A stretch of 64,000 nucleotides of DNA from NCBI RefSeq assembly GCF_014764445.1, contig NZ_CP061721.1, positions 3,968,001 to 4,032,000 on the forward strand, written 5' to 3'. The notes beneath the pieces are model-generated. The model saw only the letters and a program-made list of their open reading frames with translations, did no database searches and was not told the origin of the DNA. Shown here piece by piece: positions 53,207 to 62,063 of this stretch (the first letter of the stretch is position 1; each line of letters begins with the position of its first letter). The translations under genes were made by a program, and so were the position numbers. Origin of the DNA: Pseudarthrobacter sp. BIM B-2242. GTDB taxonomy: Bacteria; Actinomycetota; Actinomycetes; Actinomycetales; Micrococcaceae.

Positions 53207-54136
53207 ATGGACGAACTATTTGTTATCACCGGGGCAGGTCCCGTTGGCTGGACGGTGGCAGAGCAGCTTGCCGGGCAAGGTAAACGCGTCCGGATCCTCA
53301 CCCGCTCGGGCAGCGGTCCGGAGCATCCCCTCGTGGATCGCCTGACTGCCGACGTCCAGGACCCCAACCGAGTGCGGGACGCGTTCAGCGGCGCAACCGC
53401 CGTTTTCCACTGCATCCACGGCTCCTCGTACACGGCGGACGCATGGCGGGCGGAACTGCCCCGGGCCGAGCAAACGGTGCTGGCCGCGGCCGGCGAGGCG
53501 GGCGCCGTCGTCGTCTTCCCCGAAAGCCTCTACTCCTACAGCGAGCCGGACCGCCCCATGACCGAGGCGGGACCTCGGACTGCACAGGGCGGCAAGCGCG
53601 GCGTCCGCACCGAACTGCTCCGCGCCCGGGACGCCTCACCCACCAATACCGCCAGCGTGGCGGCCGGCGATTTCTTCGGCCCACGGGTCCGCAACTCACA
53701 TGGCGGCGAGCGCATGGTTTTGCCCATCCTGGCCGGAAAGAAGGTGTGGGTCATCGGCAGCGCCGACCAGCCCCACTCGTTCACCTATGTCCCGGATCTG
53801 GCGGCTGCGATGATCCACGCCGCGCAGACGCCGTCGTTGTGGAACAAGGTTTGGCACGCGCCCACCGGTCCGGCAGTGACGCAGCGGCAGCTGGCAACCG
53901 CCTTTACCGAGGCCGGTGGAGTGGCCGCACCCAAGTTGGGGGCGATCCCGGGCTGGGCGCTCCGGGCCATGGGTATCGTTTCGAAGGACCTCAGGGAGCT
54001 TGCTGAAACGCTGTACCAGTTCGACAGGCCGTTCGTGATGGATTCCGCGGCCAGCCAGGCCGCCCTCGGCCTGCACCCCACGCCTCTGGCAGAGGCGGCT
54101 TCGGACACTGTCGCCTGGTGGCGGACGCAGGGCTGA
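53207..54136 (+). CDS. NAD(P)-dependent epimerase/dehydratase-like protein
   Basis: 309 aa. Rossmann fold starting LFVITGAGPVGWTVAEQLAGQG with GxGxxG, then VRILTRSG. The active-site Tyr-x3-Lys pattern of classical SDRs is not obvious (FPESLYSYSEPD sits at the usual place), so it may be an atypical, NmrA-like or non-catalytic member. Ribosome site AGAAGGGA. Probably the target of the divergent TetR regulator, since both face the same 126-bp promoter region. Substrate unknown. Confidence 0.85.
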   Translation: MDELFVITGAGPVGWTVAEQLAGQGKRVRILTRSGSGPEHPLVDRLTADVQDPNRVRDAFSGATAVFHCIHGSSYTADAWRAELPRAEQTVLAAAGEAGAVVVFPESLYSYSEPDRPMTEAGPRTAQGGKRGVRTELLRARDASPTNTASVAAGDFFGPRVRNSHGGERMVLPILAGKKVWVIGSADQPHSFTYVPDLAAAMIHAAQTPSLWNKVWHAPTGPAVTQRQLATAFTEAGGVAAPKLGAIPGWALRAMGIVSKDLRELAETLYQFDRPFVMDSAASQAALGLHPTPLAEAASDTVAWWRTQG

Positions 54137-54158
54137 GCCGCCCTGTCGCCCAGCCGCC

Positions 54159-56360
54159 CTACCGTAGCCCGGCACCCTCCGCTTCAAGCTCCGGCTCGTC
54201 GGCGCGCTGCGCGGCACTATCAAGCTCCGGCCGCCCCAGCTTGCTGGGCCACCAGATGCGCGGGCCGATGTCGTAGGCCAGGGCGGGGACCAGCAGCGAT
54301 CGCACCAGGACCGTATCCAGCAGCACGCCGAAGGCCACGATGAACGCCAGCTGCACCAGGAACATGATGGGGATAATGCCGAGTGCGGCAAAGGTGGCGG
54401 CCAGCACCACACCGGCAGAGGTGATCACTCCGCCGGTCACGCCCAGCCCGCGCAGGATCCCCGGCCGGGTCCCGTGCTTCAGCGATTCTTCGCGGACCCG
54501 GCTCATCAGGAAGATGTTGTAGTCCACGCCCAGGGCCACCAGGAAGACGAACCCGAACAGCGGCACCGTAGCGTCTGCGCCGGGGAAACCCAGCAGGTTG
54601 TTGAAGACCAGAGCCGAGACGCCCATGGCTGCGCCGTAGGACAGCACCACGGAGAGAACCAGCAGGACCGGCGCCAGCACCGAACGCAGCAACAGCATCA
54701 GGATAAAGAGGATCACCACAAGAACCACCGGGATGATGATCACCAGGTCGCGCTGGGCCGTGGTGTTGGTATCCAGGGCCGTGGCGGTCACACCACCTAC
54801 GAGTGCGCTGGCGTCCACCGTCTTCAAATCCGCACGCAAGGCCTTGACGACGTCCTCGGCCTCGATGGAATCCGCCGCGTAGTTGAGCGTGGCATTAATC
54901 AGCACCTTGCCCTCGCGGACATCGGGGTCGCCGGGAGTTCCGGGGGCGCCGGTGATAGGTACACTCCCCGCAGCCAGGAGGTAAGCGTCTCCCACGCCGT
55001 CGGCCGCTTTGACCTCCGCGAGCACCGCGTCAGCTTTGTTTTCGTCCGCAACCACGACGGCGGGGCTGCCGCTGCCGGCGTCGAAATGCCGCGCCAGCGC
55101 GTCCTGGCCGTCCACGGCGTTGGAGGCGGTGAGGATGACGTCGGTCTGCGGGACGCCGTTGGCTTTGAGCTGCAGGATGCCTGTCGAGGCGACCAGCAGC
55201 AGGAGGACGGAAGCGATCCACACGGTGCGCGGACGGCGGGAGACCAGCGAGCCGGTGGCACGCCAGATGCCCTTCTGCCTTTCCAGGCCGGTGACAAGTT
55301 TGGGTTCCCGCTGATCTTCCGGGACCAGCTTGGGGCGGAACGGCCAGAAGGCGGCCCGGCCCAGGAGCGCCATCAGGGCGGGCAGCAGTGTGAGGGCGGC
55401 GAACAGCGAGCACAGGATACCGGCGGCAGCCACAGGACCCAGGCCCTTGTTGGAGTTCAGGTCGGAGAAAAGCAGGCACAGCAGGGCGATGATGACCGTG
55501 GCGCCGGAGGCCACGATCGGCTCCACGGACGTCTTCCAGGCAGTCAGCACAGCTTCAGTCCGGTTGCGGGTGTGGGTCAGGGCCTCGCGGAACCGCGCAA
55601 CGTACAGCAGCGCATAGTCCGTGGCGGCGCCGATCACCAGGATGGACAGGATGCCCTGGCTCTGGCCGTTCAGCTGAATCCAGCCGAGTTTGGCCATCCC
55701 GAACACGAGCAGGATGGCGGCACACAGCGCAAACACTGACGTCAGCAGCACGGCGATGGGCAGGAGCAGGGAGCGGTACACAATCAGGAGGATCACAAAG
55801 ACGGCGCCCAGGGCCACGAGCAGAAGAATGCCGTCAATCCCGGCGAAGGCGCTGGTCAGGTCGGCGGCCAGGCCGGCCGGTCCCGTAACGAAGGTCTGCA
55901 TGCCGTCAGGGGCGGCTTCGGCGACGGTGTCGCGCAGTTCCTTGACGGCCTCCTTGACCTCGCCGGACGAATCGATGGGGGCGATGAACTGGACCGCCAT
56001 CCCGTCCTCGGACGGGATGGGTCCGATCACGGCGCTGCCGAGCCCCAGTCCTTCAAGCTCGGCTTTGAGCGCAGCGGCCTCGCCCAGCTGCGCCGGCGTG
56101 AATTTTTCGGCATTCTCGATGACGATGACGGCCGGGACTTCGTTGGAGTCCCGGAATTTCGCCTGCCAGTCCTGCGCCGCCGTGGCTTCTGCGCTGGCGG
56201 GGAGGAAGGAGGCCTGGTCGTTCGACGAGACCTCGTCGAGCCGGCCGAACGTGGGTCCGCCGACGCCGGCGATCGCCAGCCACGTCAGCACCAGCAGCAC
56301 GGGAAGGAGCCAGCGCAGCCAGAACGGAACCCGCGCGCTGTGTTGGGGACTGGTTTTCAT
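54159..56360 (-). CDS. MMPL/RND-family transporter
   Basis: 733 aa with two homologous halves, each an extracytoplasmic loop after the first helix followed by five helices. Motifs VIGAATDYALLYVARFREAL and VFLVALGVDYNIFLMSRVREE carry the Asp-Tyr proton-relay pairs. This MMPL type exports lipids, drugs or siderophores. The gene starts 39 bp from a MarR-type operator and is divergent from a MarR regulator, a typical inducible efflux pair. Confidence 0.92.
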   Translation of the reverse strand: MKTSPQHSARVPFWLRWLLPVLLVLTWLAIAGVGGPTFGRLDEVSSNDQASFLPASAEATAAQDWQAKFRDSNEVPAVIVIENAEKFTPAQLGEAAALKAELEGLGLGSAVIGPIPSEDGMAVQFIAPIDSSGEVKEAVKELRDTVAEAAPDGMQTFVTGPAGLAADLTSAFAGIDGILLLVALGAVFVILLIVYRSLLLPIAVLLTSVFALCAAILLVFGMAKLGWIQLNGQSQGILSILVIGAATDYALLYVARFREALTHTRNRTEAVLTAWKTSVEPIVASGATVIIALLCLLFSDLNSNKGLGPVAAAGILCSLFAALTLLPALMALLGRAAFWPFRPKLVPEDQREPKLVTGLERQKGIWRATGSLVSRRPRTVWIASVLLLLVASTGILQLKANGVPQTDVILTASNAVDGQDALARHFDAGSGSPAVVVADENKADAVLAEVKAADGVGDAYLLAAGSVPITGAPGTPGDPDVREGKVLINATLNYAADSIEAEDVVKALRADLKTVDASALVGGVTATALDTNTTAQRDLVIIIPVVLVVILFILMLLLRSVLAPVLLVLSVVLSYGAAMGVSALVFNNLLGFPGADATVPLFGFVFLVALGVDYNIFLMSRVREESLKHGTRPGILRGLGVTGGVITSAGVVLAATFAALGIIPIMFLVQLAFIVAFGVLLDTVLVRSLLVPALAYDIGPRIWWPSKLGRPELDSAAQRADEPELEAEGAGLR

Positions 56361-56411
56361 GATTCCTTCGGGGGTTCGGGGCGGGAGCGGTAGAATTGCT
56401 TCAATAATAGA

Positions 56412-56431
56412 CTATCTCCATGATAGAGATA
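56412..56431. promoter_or_regulatory. Candidate MarR operator
   Basis: CTATC-TCCAT-GATAG (56412-56426) overlaps TATCTC-N7-GAGATA (56413-56431) in an AT-rich patch between the MMPL and MarR genes. Further CTATC/GATA half-sites follow to 56442. Typical size and place for a MarR dimer site. Confidence 0.55.
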
Positions 56432-56567
56432 AGTGCCTATCGAGCAATTATCTGGCGAAGGGCGCCGGGACGGGTGTGCTGCAGTAATATCCGTCAGGGC
56501 AGCAGCGAGGATCAGCCCATAATTTATGGGGGCTGGAGGATCCACACGAGAGCGAAGGAGGCGGAAT

Positions 56568-57083
56568 ATGACGGACGAAGCGTTCCAGCGCCCGCCTGAC
56601 TCTGCACCCCAGTCGTTGGTGCGGTTGCTGCAGGACTTCAGCCTCGAGGCCAACCGCTATGTCGATACCGCCGGCAGCCGGAAGGACATGCACCGTACGG
56701 ACCTGAACGCGCTCGCCGTCATCATGCGCCACACTGCCAAAGGCCTTGTTGTCACCCCCGGCGTCCTCCGCAAGGAACTGCACCTCAGCTCGCCGGCCAC
56801 CACCGCCCTCATTGACCGGCTGGACAGCTCGGGCCATGTGACCCGCGAACGCCACGGCTCGGACCGGCGGCAGGTCCAGCTCCGCATGACGCCCAAGGCG
56901 TTCCAGGACGGCGGGGCCATGTTCATGCCGCTCTCGCGCCACATGGGCGCGGCCATGGCTGAATTCTCGCCCGAGGAGCTGGATCTGGTCACCCGTTTTA
57001 TGACGGCCATGGTGGAAGCCACCATCGCCGCCCGCCAGGAAGCATCCGACGGCGGCCCCTCCTCCCCCGGCCCACCCGCCTGA
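56568..57083 (+). CDS. MarR-family transcriptional regulator
   Basis: 171 aa from the ATG at 56568 with AAGGAGG seven bases upstream. Winged helix: DLNALAVIMRHTAKGLVVTPGVLRKELHLSSPATTALIDRLDSSGHVTRERHGSDRRQVQLRMT, with the DxRxxxLxLT-type wing. Pro/Gly-rich C-terminus. Probably represses the divergent MMPL pump. Confidence 0.9.
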   Translation: MTDEAFQRPPDSAPQSLVRLLQDFSLEANRYVDTAGSRKDMHRTDLNALAVIMRHTAKGLVVTPGVLRKELHLSSPATTALIDRLDSSGHVTRERHGSDRRQVQLRMTPKAFQDGGAMFMPLSRHMGAAMAEFSPEELDLVTRFMTAMVEATIAARQEASDGGPSSPGPPA

Positions 57084-57153
57084 GCACCCCCCGCCCCCGA
57101 ACGCACGACGCCGGCTCCTCCCATTCGCGCTACCGCGGCGGTAGCGTTTGTCT

Positions 57154-57975
57154 ATGAGTGCGCAGCAGCCCGAAGACGACGATGTGTACACGCACGGCCA
57201 CCACGAATCGGTGGTCCGCGCCCACGCTTCCAGGACCGCGGAGAACTCCGCAGCATTTGTCATCCCGCACCTGACACCGGGAACATCCGTGCTCGACGTC
57301 GGCTGCGGGCCAGGAAGCATCACGTGCGATTTCGCGGGGCTGGTGGCGCCGGGCAAGGTCACGGGCCTGGACAGGTCGCCGGACATCATCGCCCAAGCCA
57401 CGGCGCTCGCCGCTGAACGGGGGGTGGCCAACGCAGAGTTCGTAGCCGGCAACATTTATGACCTCGACTTCGACGACGAAACGTTCGATGTGGTCCACGC
57501 CCACCAGGTCCTGCAGCACCTGACCGACCCGGTGGAGGCACTGCGGGAGATGCGGCGGGTGGCCAAGCCGGGCGGCATTGTGGCCGTGCGCGACGCCGAT
57601 TTCCATGGCATGAGCTGGTATCCGTCCTTTCCTGAGCTGGACGAATGGATGGACCTTTACCAGCGGATCGCCCGGCGCAACGGGGCCGAACCCGACGCCG
57701 GCCGCCGCCTGGTCTCCTGGGCCCAGTCCGCAGGTTTCACGGACGTCGCACCCACCAGCAGCAACTGGCTCTACGCCACCGGACAGCAGCGGCGATGGCA
57801 GGCCCGCGTCTGGGGCGAGCGGGTGCTGCATTCGGCCTTCGCGGAGCAGGCGCTGGAGTACGGCTTTGCCAACGCCGCGGACCTGGCGCGGATCTCCGCG
57901 GGCTGGCACCGGTGGGGATCCACCGACGACGGCTGGTTCCTGATCCCGAACGGCGAGGTCATCGCGCGGGCCTGA
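57154..57975 (+). CDS. SAM-dependent methyltransferase (UbiE/Methyltransf_11 type)
   Basis: 273 aa from the ATG at 57154. Motif I VLDVGCGPGS, motif II region VTGLDRSPDIIAQA, and VVHAHQVLQHLTDPVEALREM with GGIVAVRDADFHG. Similar to methyltransferases acting on small metabolites; the substrate is unknown. TAGCGT-TTGTCT-ATG suggests a leaderless mRNA. The 8-bp hairpin GCTACCGC/GCGGTAGC (57130-57146) overlaps this promoter. Confidence 0.88.
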   Translation: MSAQQPEDDDVYTHGHHESVVRAHASRTAENSAAFVIPHLTPGTSVLDVGCGPGSITCDFAGLVAPGKVTGLDRSPDIIAQATALAAERGVANAEFVAGNIYDLDFDDETFDVVHAHQVLQHLTDPVEALREMRRVAKPGGIVAVRDADFHGMSWYPSFPELDEWMDLYQRIARRNGAEPDAGRRLVSWAQSAGFTDVAPTSSNWLYATGQQRRWQARVWGERVLHSAFAEQALEYGFANAADLARISAGWHRWGSTDDGWFLIPNGEVIARA

Positions 57976-58065
57976 CCTGCGCCCGCCATCCCGGTTTGCC
58001 TGACTTTTTCCACATAGGAACATTCAGCCCTGACACCCGCGGCTGCGCCCGAATAGCGTCAGATC

Positions 58066-58527
58066 ATGATCATTCAAGCAGGCTTTGACCTCGAGATTCT
58101 TGCCCGTCTGCTGATAGCGCCCAAAGGTATTGTCCTGCCCAAGCTCGTTGTCATTGAGCTGGATGCCAACATGCAGTTCGCGGACATTCAGGTTGTCAGC
58201 CATCAATTCGCCGGACGGATGGAGCCACACTTCGGCTCCATCCTGCGCCAACTGGATACGGACAGGACACGCTACTTTGCTATCGCCCATGCCGGGGCCT
58301 GGCCGGAGTGCCCGGCCTTAGACGCGCCGATTCTTGAAGAAGCAGCGGCGTTGCGAACACTTGCCCTTCAGCGCGGGTTCCTCATGATCGGGCATTTTGG
58401 CCTCGAAGGTGCCGAATACATGTCCAACGGGCCCCACTACTACTTTGACCGCTACCACCTCGGCCTCCCGTGCACCATGGACCACTGGATGCATGGTGCA
58501 CGGCAGTTTCAGCCCCGGGGTCCGTGA
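58066..58527 (+). CDS. Hypothetical protein, orphan
   Basis: 153 aa. Alternating strands and helices: KLVVIELDANMQFADIQVVSHQF, then TRYFAIAHAGAWPECPALDAPILEEAAALRTLALQRGFLMIGHFGLEGAEYMSNGPHYYFDRYH. Several His and Asp residues could bind metal (AHAGAWPEC, GHFGLEG). The central part faintly recalls JAB/RadC-like proteins, but the JAMM pattern is not met. Initiated by a possible leaderless promoter (TAGCGT-CAGATC-ATG). Confidence 0.65.
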   Translation: MIIQAGFDLEILARLLIAPKGIVLPKLVVIELDANMQFADIQVVSHQFAGRMEPHFGSILRQLDTDRTRYFAIAHAGAWPECPALDAPILEEAAALRTLALQRGFLMIGHFGLEGAEYMSNGPHYYFDRYHLGLPCTMDHWMHGARQFQPRGP

Positions 58528-58567
58528 CCCGTGAGTACCTGCCCCGGAGTGCCACTAAACTTGGCTG

Positions 58568-59191
58568 GTGCAATTCTCCCTTTGGCTCGCCCTGGCGGGC
58601 GCCGGCGCCCTGATCAGCTTCACACCGGGGGCCGGTGCCATCAACACCATGAACAACTCCCTCACGTCAGGCTTCCGCCGCTCCATCTGGGGAATCCTTG
58701 GCCAGCAGGCCGCCCTGGTGGTCCACGTGGTGATCGTGGCCCTGGGTGTCGGGGTGCTGGTGGCCAGCTCACCGGTGGCCTTCAACGTGATCCGCTACGC
58801 CGGCGCGGCCTACCTGGTGTACCTGGGCATCCGCCAGTTCCTGAGCAAACCGGAACTGGACAAGGAACAGGCCGCGGCCCTCCGGAACGAACCAGCCTGG
58901 TCGATGTTCCGGCGCGGCCTCTGGGTCAATCTCCTGAACCCCAAGGCCATTGTCTTTTTCCTGGCGTTTATGCCGCAGTTCATCCGGCCCGAACAGCCGC
59001 TCCTGCCGCAGTACGTGATGCTCACGGCCACCGTGGTGGTGATCGACATCCTCGTGATGTGGTTCTTCTTTGCCCTGGCCGCCAAGTCCTTCCAGCGATT
59101 CACCCACAACGCCCGCGGCCAGAAAATCCTGAACCGGATCTTCGGCGTCCTCTTTGTTGCGGTGGGCGTTCTCCTCGCCGTCATCCACTAG
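58568..59191 (+). CDS. LysE-family amino-acid exporter
   Basis: 207 aa with a GTG start; TAAACT-TGGCTG-GTG suggests leaderless translation. Six helices; the family signature SFTPGAGAINTMNNSLTSGFRRSIWGILGQQAALVVHV (LysE/RhtB) and GLWVNLLNPKAIVFFLAFMPQFI are clear. Exports an amino acid or derivative; the exact substrate is unknown. Confidence 0.9.
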   Translation: MQFSLWLALAGAGALISFTPGAGAINTMNNSLTSGFRRSIWGILGQQAALVVHVVIVALGVGVLVASSPVAFNVIRYAGAAYLVYLGIRQFLSKPELDKEQAAALRNEPAWSMFRRGLWVNLLNPKAIVFFLAFMPQFIRPEQPLLPQYVMLTATVVVIDILVMWFFFALAAKSFQRFTHNARGQKILNRIFGVLFVAVGVLLAVIH

Positions 59192-59306
59192 GCTGCCCCC
59201 GGCCCCGCCTGGCCCCTTAGCCCATGTTTGACTCACGCTGTGATGAAGATTCACAACTTTGTAAAGACACGTGAATAACTCCTAGCCATGAACGTCTGGA
59301 GCGAGC

Positions 59307-59879
59307 ATGCTTAACCCCATGAACCCACTGTCGAGGCCGTACCGGATCATCACCGTATGCACCGGCAACATCTGCCGGTCACCGATGGCCGAAATCATGC
59401 TGGCCGCGGCGTTCCGCGCCAGCGGGCTGAGCGATGAGGTGAGCGTCGATTCCGCGGGAACCACCGGTTACGAAGTGGGACGGCCCATCGATCAGCGCGC
59501 GGCCCGGCGGCTGGCCATCACCAAACTGAGCTCGCAGCATCACGTCGCCCGCGAATGGCAGGCAGGCTGGTTCCGCGAGCGCGATCTGATTCTGGCCCTG
59601 GACATCGACCACTATGCCTGGCTGCGCGACGCTGCCCCGGACCAGGAATCCATGGACAAGGTGCGTATGCTCCGGAGCTTCGACCCTCTGGTCGCCGGCA
59701 GTGACCTGCTGGACCAGGGCATCGAGGATCCCTGGTACGGCGGTCATGCGGACTTTGACGCCGTCTGGCAGCAGATTCATGGTGCGGTGCCGGGTGTCGT
59801 CGAGTACGTACAGGCGGCAGTGCGCCGTCCCGCCCCGCACCGGGAGCAGATGCAGCAGAAGGTACGCTCTATTTCATGA
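59307..59879 (+). CDS. Low-molecular-weight protein-tyrosine phosphatase
   Basis: 190 aa. P-loop CTGNICRS (C-x5-R-S) near residue 18 and the acid-loop DPWYGG near residue 141 give a complete active site for phosphotyrosine or arsenate-like substrates. The C-terminal 30 residues extend beyond the usual family length. The stop overlaps the next ATG (ATGA). An 8-codon upstream frame (59288-59314) overlaps the start and may couple translation. Confidence 0.9.
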   Translation: MLNPMNPLSRPYRIITVCTGNICRSPMAEIMLAAAFRASGLSDEVSVDSAGTTGYEVGRPIDQRAARRLAITKLSSQHHVAREWQAGWFRERDLILALDIDHYAWLRDAAPDQESMDKVRMLRSFDPLVAGSDLLDQGIEDPWYGGHADFDAVWQQIHGAVPGVVEYVQAAVRRPAPHREQMQQKVRSIS

Positions 59880-62041
59880 CCCCCGCACCTGTGATCATCG
59901 CCATTGACGGGCGATCCGGCGCAGGCAAAACCACTCTGGCCATCGAACTCGCCGCTCAACTGCGGAACCACCACAAGGTCTCCCTGTTTCACCTTGAGGA
60001 CATTTACCCGGGCTGGAACGGCCTCGCCGCTGGAATTGAACGCTACGTTGCCACCGTCCTGGCACCGTTGAGCCGCGGTGAGTCGGCCACCTGGACCAGC
60101 TGGGACTGGGCCAACCATTACGACGGCGACATGCTCGTCACGCTCCCCGCTGAGATCGTCATCATCGAGGGAGTGGGAGCGGCCGCCGCTGCGGCCCGGC
60201 CGCTGCTCAGCGCCGTCATCTGGGCCGATTCACCGGACGAGGTCCGCCGTAAGCGGGCGCTGGACCGTGATGGCGGCACCTATGAGCCGTTCTGGGAGCA
60301 GTGGGCGGCGCAGGAAGAGGAGTGGCTCGCCGACGACGACGTCCCGGGCCAGGCCGATATCCGCGTGCTTAATCATGCCGACGGGTCTGCCCTGGCGGAC
60401 GTGCTGCAGGCCCTCTCCTACCTTCCCGTTCTCAGGGCAGCGCTGGTCCCTGAGTTCGCCGCCCGCCGCGGCCTGAGGCTCCGCGCAGAGCGGCTGGACG
60501 GCAGGCCGGACGCCGCCGCCCTCTTCGGGACGCTCTACGGCCGCTCGGCGCACGCCGTCTGGCTGGACTCCTCCAATGCCCCCGCCGGTCAGCCCCTGGA
60601 GCAGTCGCCCGCCACCGGGCGGAGCCGCTTCAGCATCCTCGCGGACGATGGCGGGACGTACGGCCAGTCCGTCATGCACCGCACCGGCGAAACCGTGGTC
60701 ACCGCCGGCTCCGCAACGGTACGCGTGCCCGGCCCGTTTTTCCGCTGGCTGGACACGGTCTGGGGACGCCGGGCTGTCCGCACCCCGGACGGCTACCCCG
60801 GCGACTTCACCCTCGGCTGGCTGGGCTGCCTGGGGTATGAGCTGAAGCGTGAAACAGGGGGCTCGGACGTGACCGCACAGACCCCCGACGCGGCGCTGAT
60901 CTTCGCTGGCCGGGCCGTGGTTCTGGACCATGTTGAAGGCACGGTGTGGCTCCTTGCCCTGGAGGCTCCCGACGCCGGCACCTGGCTGGCAGCGGCGCGC
61001 AGCGCCGTCCGCGGGACCTCCGTCAGCCACACCGCCGGACCAGCCTCCGGCACCGGTAACACCGGCACCCACAGCAGCAGCGCCACCACCGCGAGCGCCC
61101 AGGCCGCCGGCAGCAACGGCGGCGGACGTCAGGGCGGGCCGGCGTTCAGCAGCCGGGACACAGCGCTGTCCTACAAACAGAAGATTGCGGCCGCGCAGCA
61201 CGAAATCCACGAGGGCAACTCGTACGAGGTCTGCCTAACCACCACCCTCACCGCCCGGCTCCCCGCCACCGCGGCGGAGCCCTGGAGTACCTACCTTGCC
61301 CTGCGGGCAAAAAACCCGGCGCCGTTCGCAAGCTACCTGCGTTTTGGCGGGCTGACCGTGGCCAGCACGTCGCCGGAACGGTTCCTGCGGATCACGTCCG
61401 ACGGCGGCATGCGTGCCGAACCGATCAAGGGCACCCGCCGCCGGGGTTCCGATCCGGCGCAGGATAAGGAACTGCGGGTTGATCTTGCGTCATCGGTCAA
61501 GGACCGCGCCGAGAACATCATGATCGTTGACCTGTTGCGGAACGACCTCAGCCACTTCGCGGAGCCGGGCTCCGTCACGGTCAGCAGGCTGTGCGAGATC
61601 GAAAGCTACGCCACGGTGCACCAGATGGTGAGCACCATCGACGCGCAGTTGATGCCCGGTTCACCGCGGGCCGAGGCAGTATCAGCCTGCTTCCCGGCAG
61701 GGTCCATGACCGGCGCACCGAAAATCAGCACCATGGCGATCCTTGACCGGCTGGAGGACGGCCCCCGCGGGCTGTACTCCGGCGCGATCGGTTATTTCTC
61801 CATGAACGGAGCATCAGACCTCGCCGTGGCCATCCGCACGCTGGTTATCCGGTCAGGAGATGACACCGCCGGAGACCTCACCGCCGGGGACGGCACCCTG
61901 GACGCGCCGACGGCGGAACTCACCCTCGGCGTCGGCGGTGCCATCACTGCCGACTCGGTGCCGGACGAGGAGTACGACGAGATCCGGGTGAAGGCCTACG
62001 GTGTGTTGTCCGCCCTCGGCGCGGACTTCCCGGGCGGCTAA
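59876..62041 (+). CDS. pabB: Fusion: N-terminal P-loop kinase-like domain + aminodeoxychorismate synthase component I (PabB)
   Basis: 721 aa. Residues 1-195 form a P-loop NTPase of the uridine-kinase/AAA_33 type: Walker A IAIDGRSGAGKTT (8-20), LEDIYPGW near 41, and EIVIIEGVG near 93-101. Residues 205-385 are the N-terminal PabB/TrpE domain (VWLDSS, RSRFSILAD, LGWLGCLGYELKRE). After a Ser/Gly/Ala linker (385-425) comes the chorismate-binding domain with PIKGTRRRG (516-524, the Lys marks PabB not TrpE), DLLRNDLSH and CFPAGSMTGAPK. No glutamine amidotransferase is fused here. It makes aminodeoxychorismate for folate; the kinase role is unknown. Confidence 0.9.
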   Translation: MTPAPVIIAIDGRSGAGKTTLAIELAAQLRNHHKVSLFHLEDIYPGWNGLAAGIERYVATVLAPLSRGESATWTSWDWANHYDGDMLVTLPAEIVIIEGVGAAAAAARPLLSAVIWADSPDEVRRKRALDRDGGTYEPFWEQWAAQEEEWLADDDVPGQADIRVLNHADGSALADVLQALSYLPVLRAALVPEFAARRGLRLRAERLDGRPDAAALFGTLYGRSAHAVWLDSSNAPAGQPLEQSPATGRSRFSILADDGGTYGQSVMHRTGETVVTAGSATVRVPGPFFRWLDTVWGRRAVRTPDGYPGDFTLGWLGCLGYELKRETGGSDVTAQTPDAALIFAGRAVVLDHVEGTVWLLALEAPDAGTWLAAARSAVRGTSVSHTAGPASGTGNTGTHSSSATTASAQAAGSNGGGRQGGPAFSSRDTALSYKQKIAAAQHEIHEGNSYEVCLTTTLTARLPATAAEPWSTYLALRAKNPAPFASYLRFGGLTVASTSPERFLRITSDGGMRAEPIKGTRRRGSDPAQDKELRVDLASSVKDRAENIMIVDLLRNDLSHFAEPGSVTVSRLCEIESYATVHQMVSTIDAQLMPGSPRAEAVSACFPAGSMTGAPKISTMAILDRLEDGPRGLYSGAIGYFSMNGASDLAVAIRTLVIRSGDDTAGDLTAGDGTLDAPTAELTLGVGGAITADSVPDEEYDEIRVKAYGVLSALGADFPGG

Positions 62042-62063
62042 CCTGCCTGCCTGGAGCCGGGCG

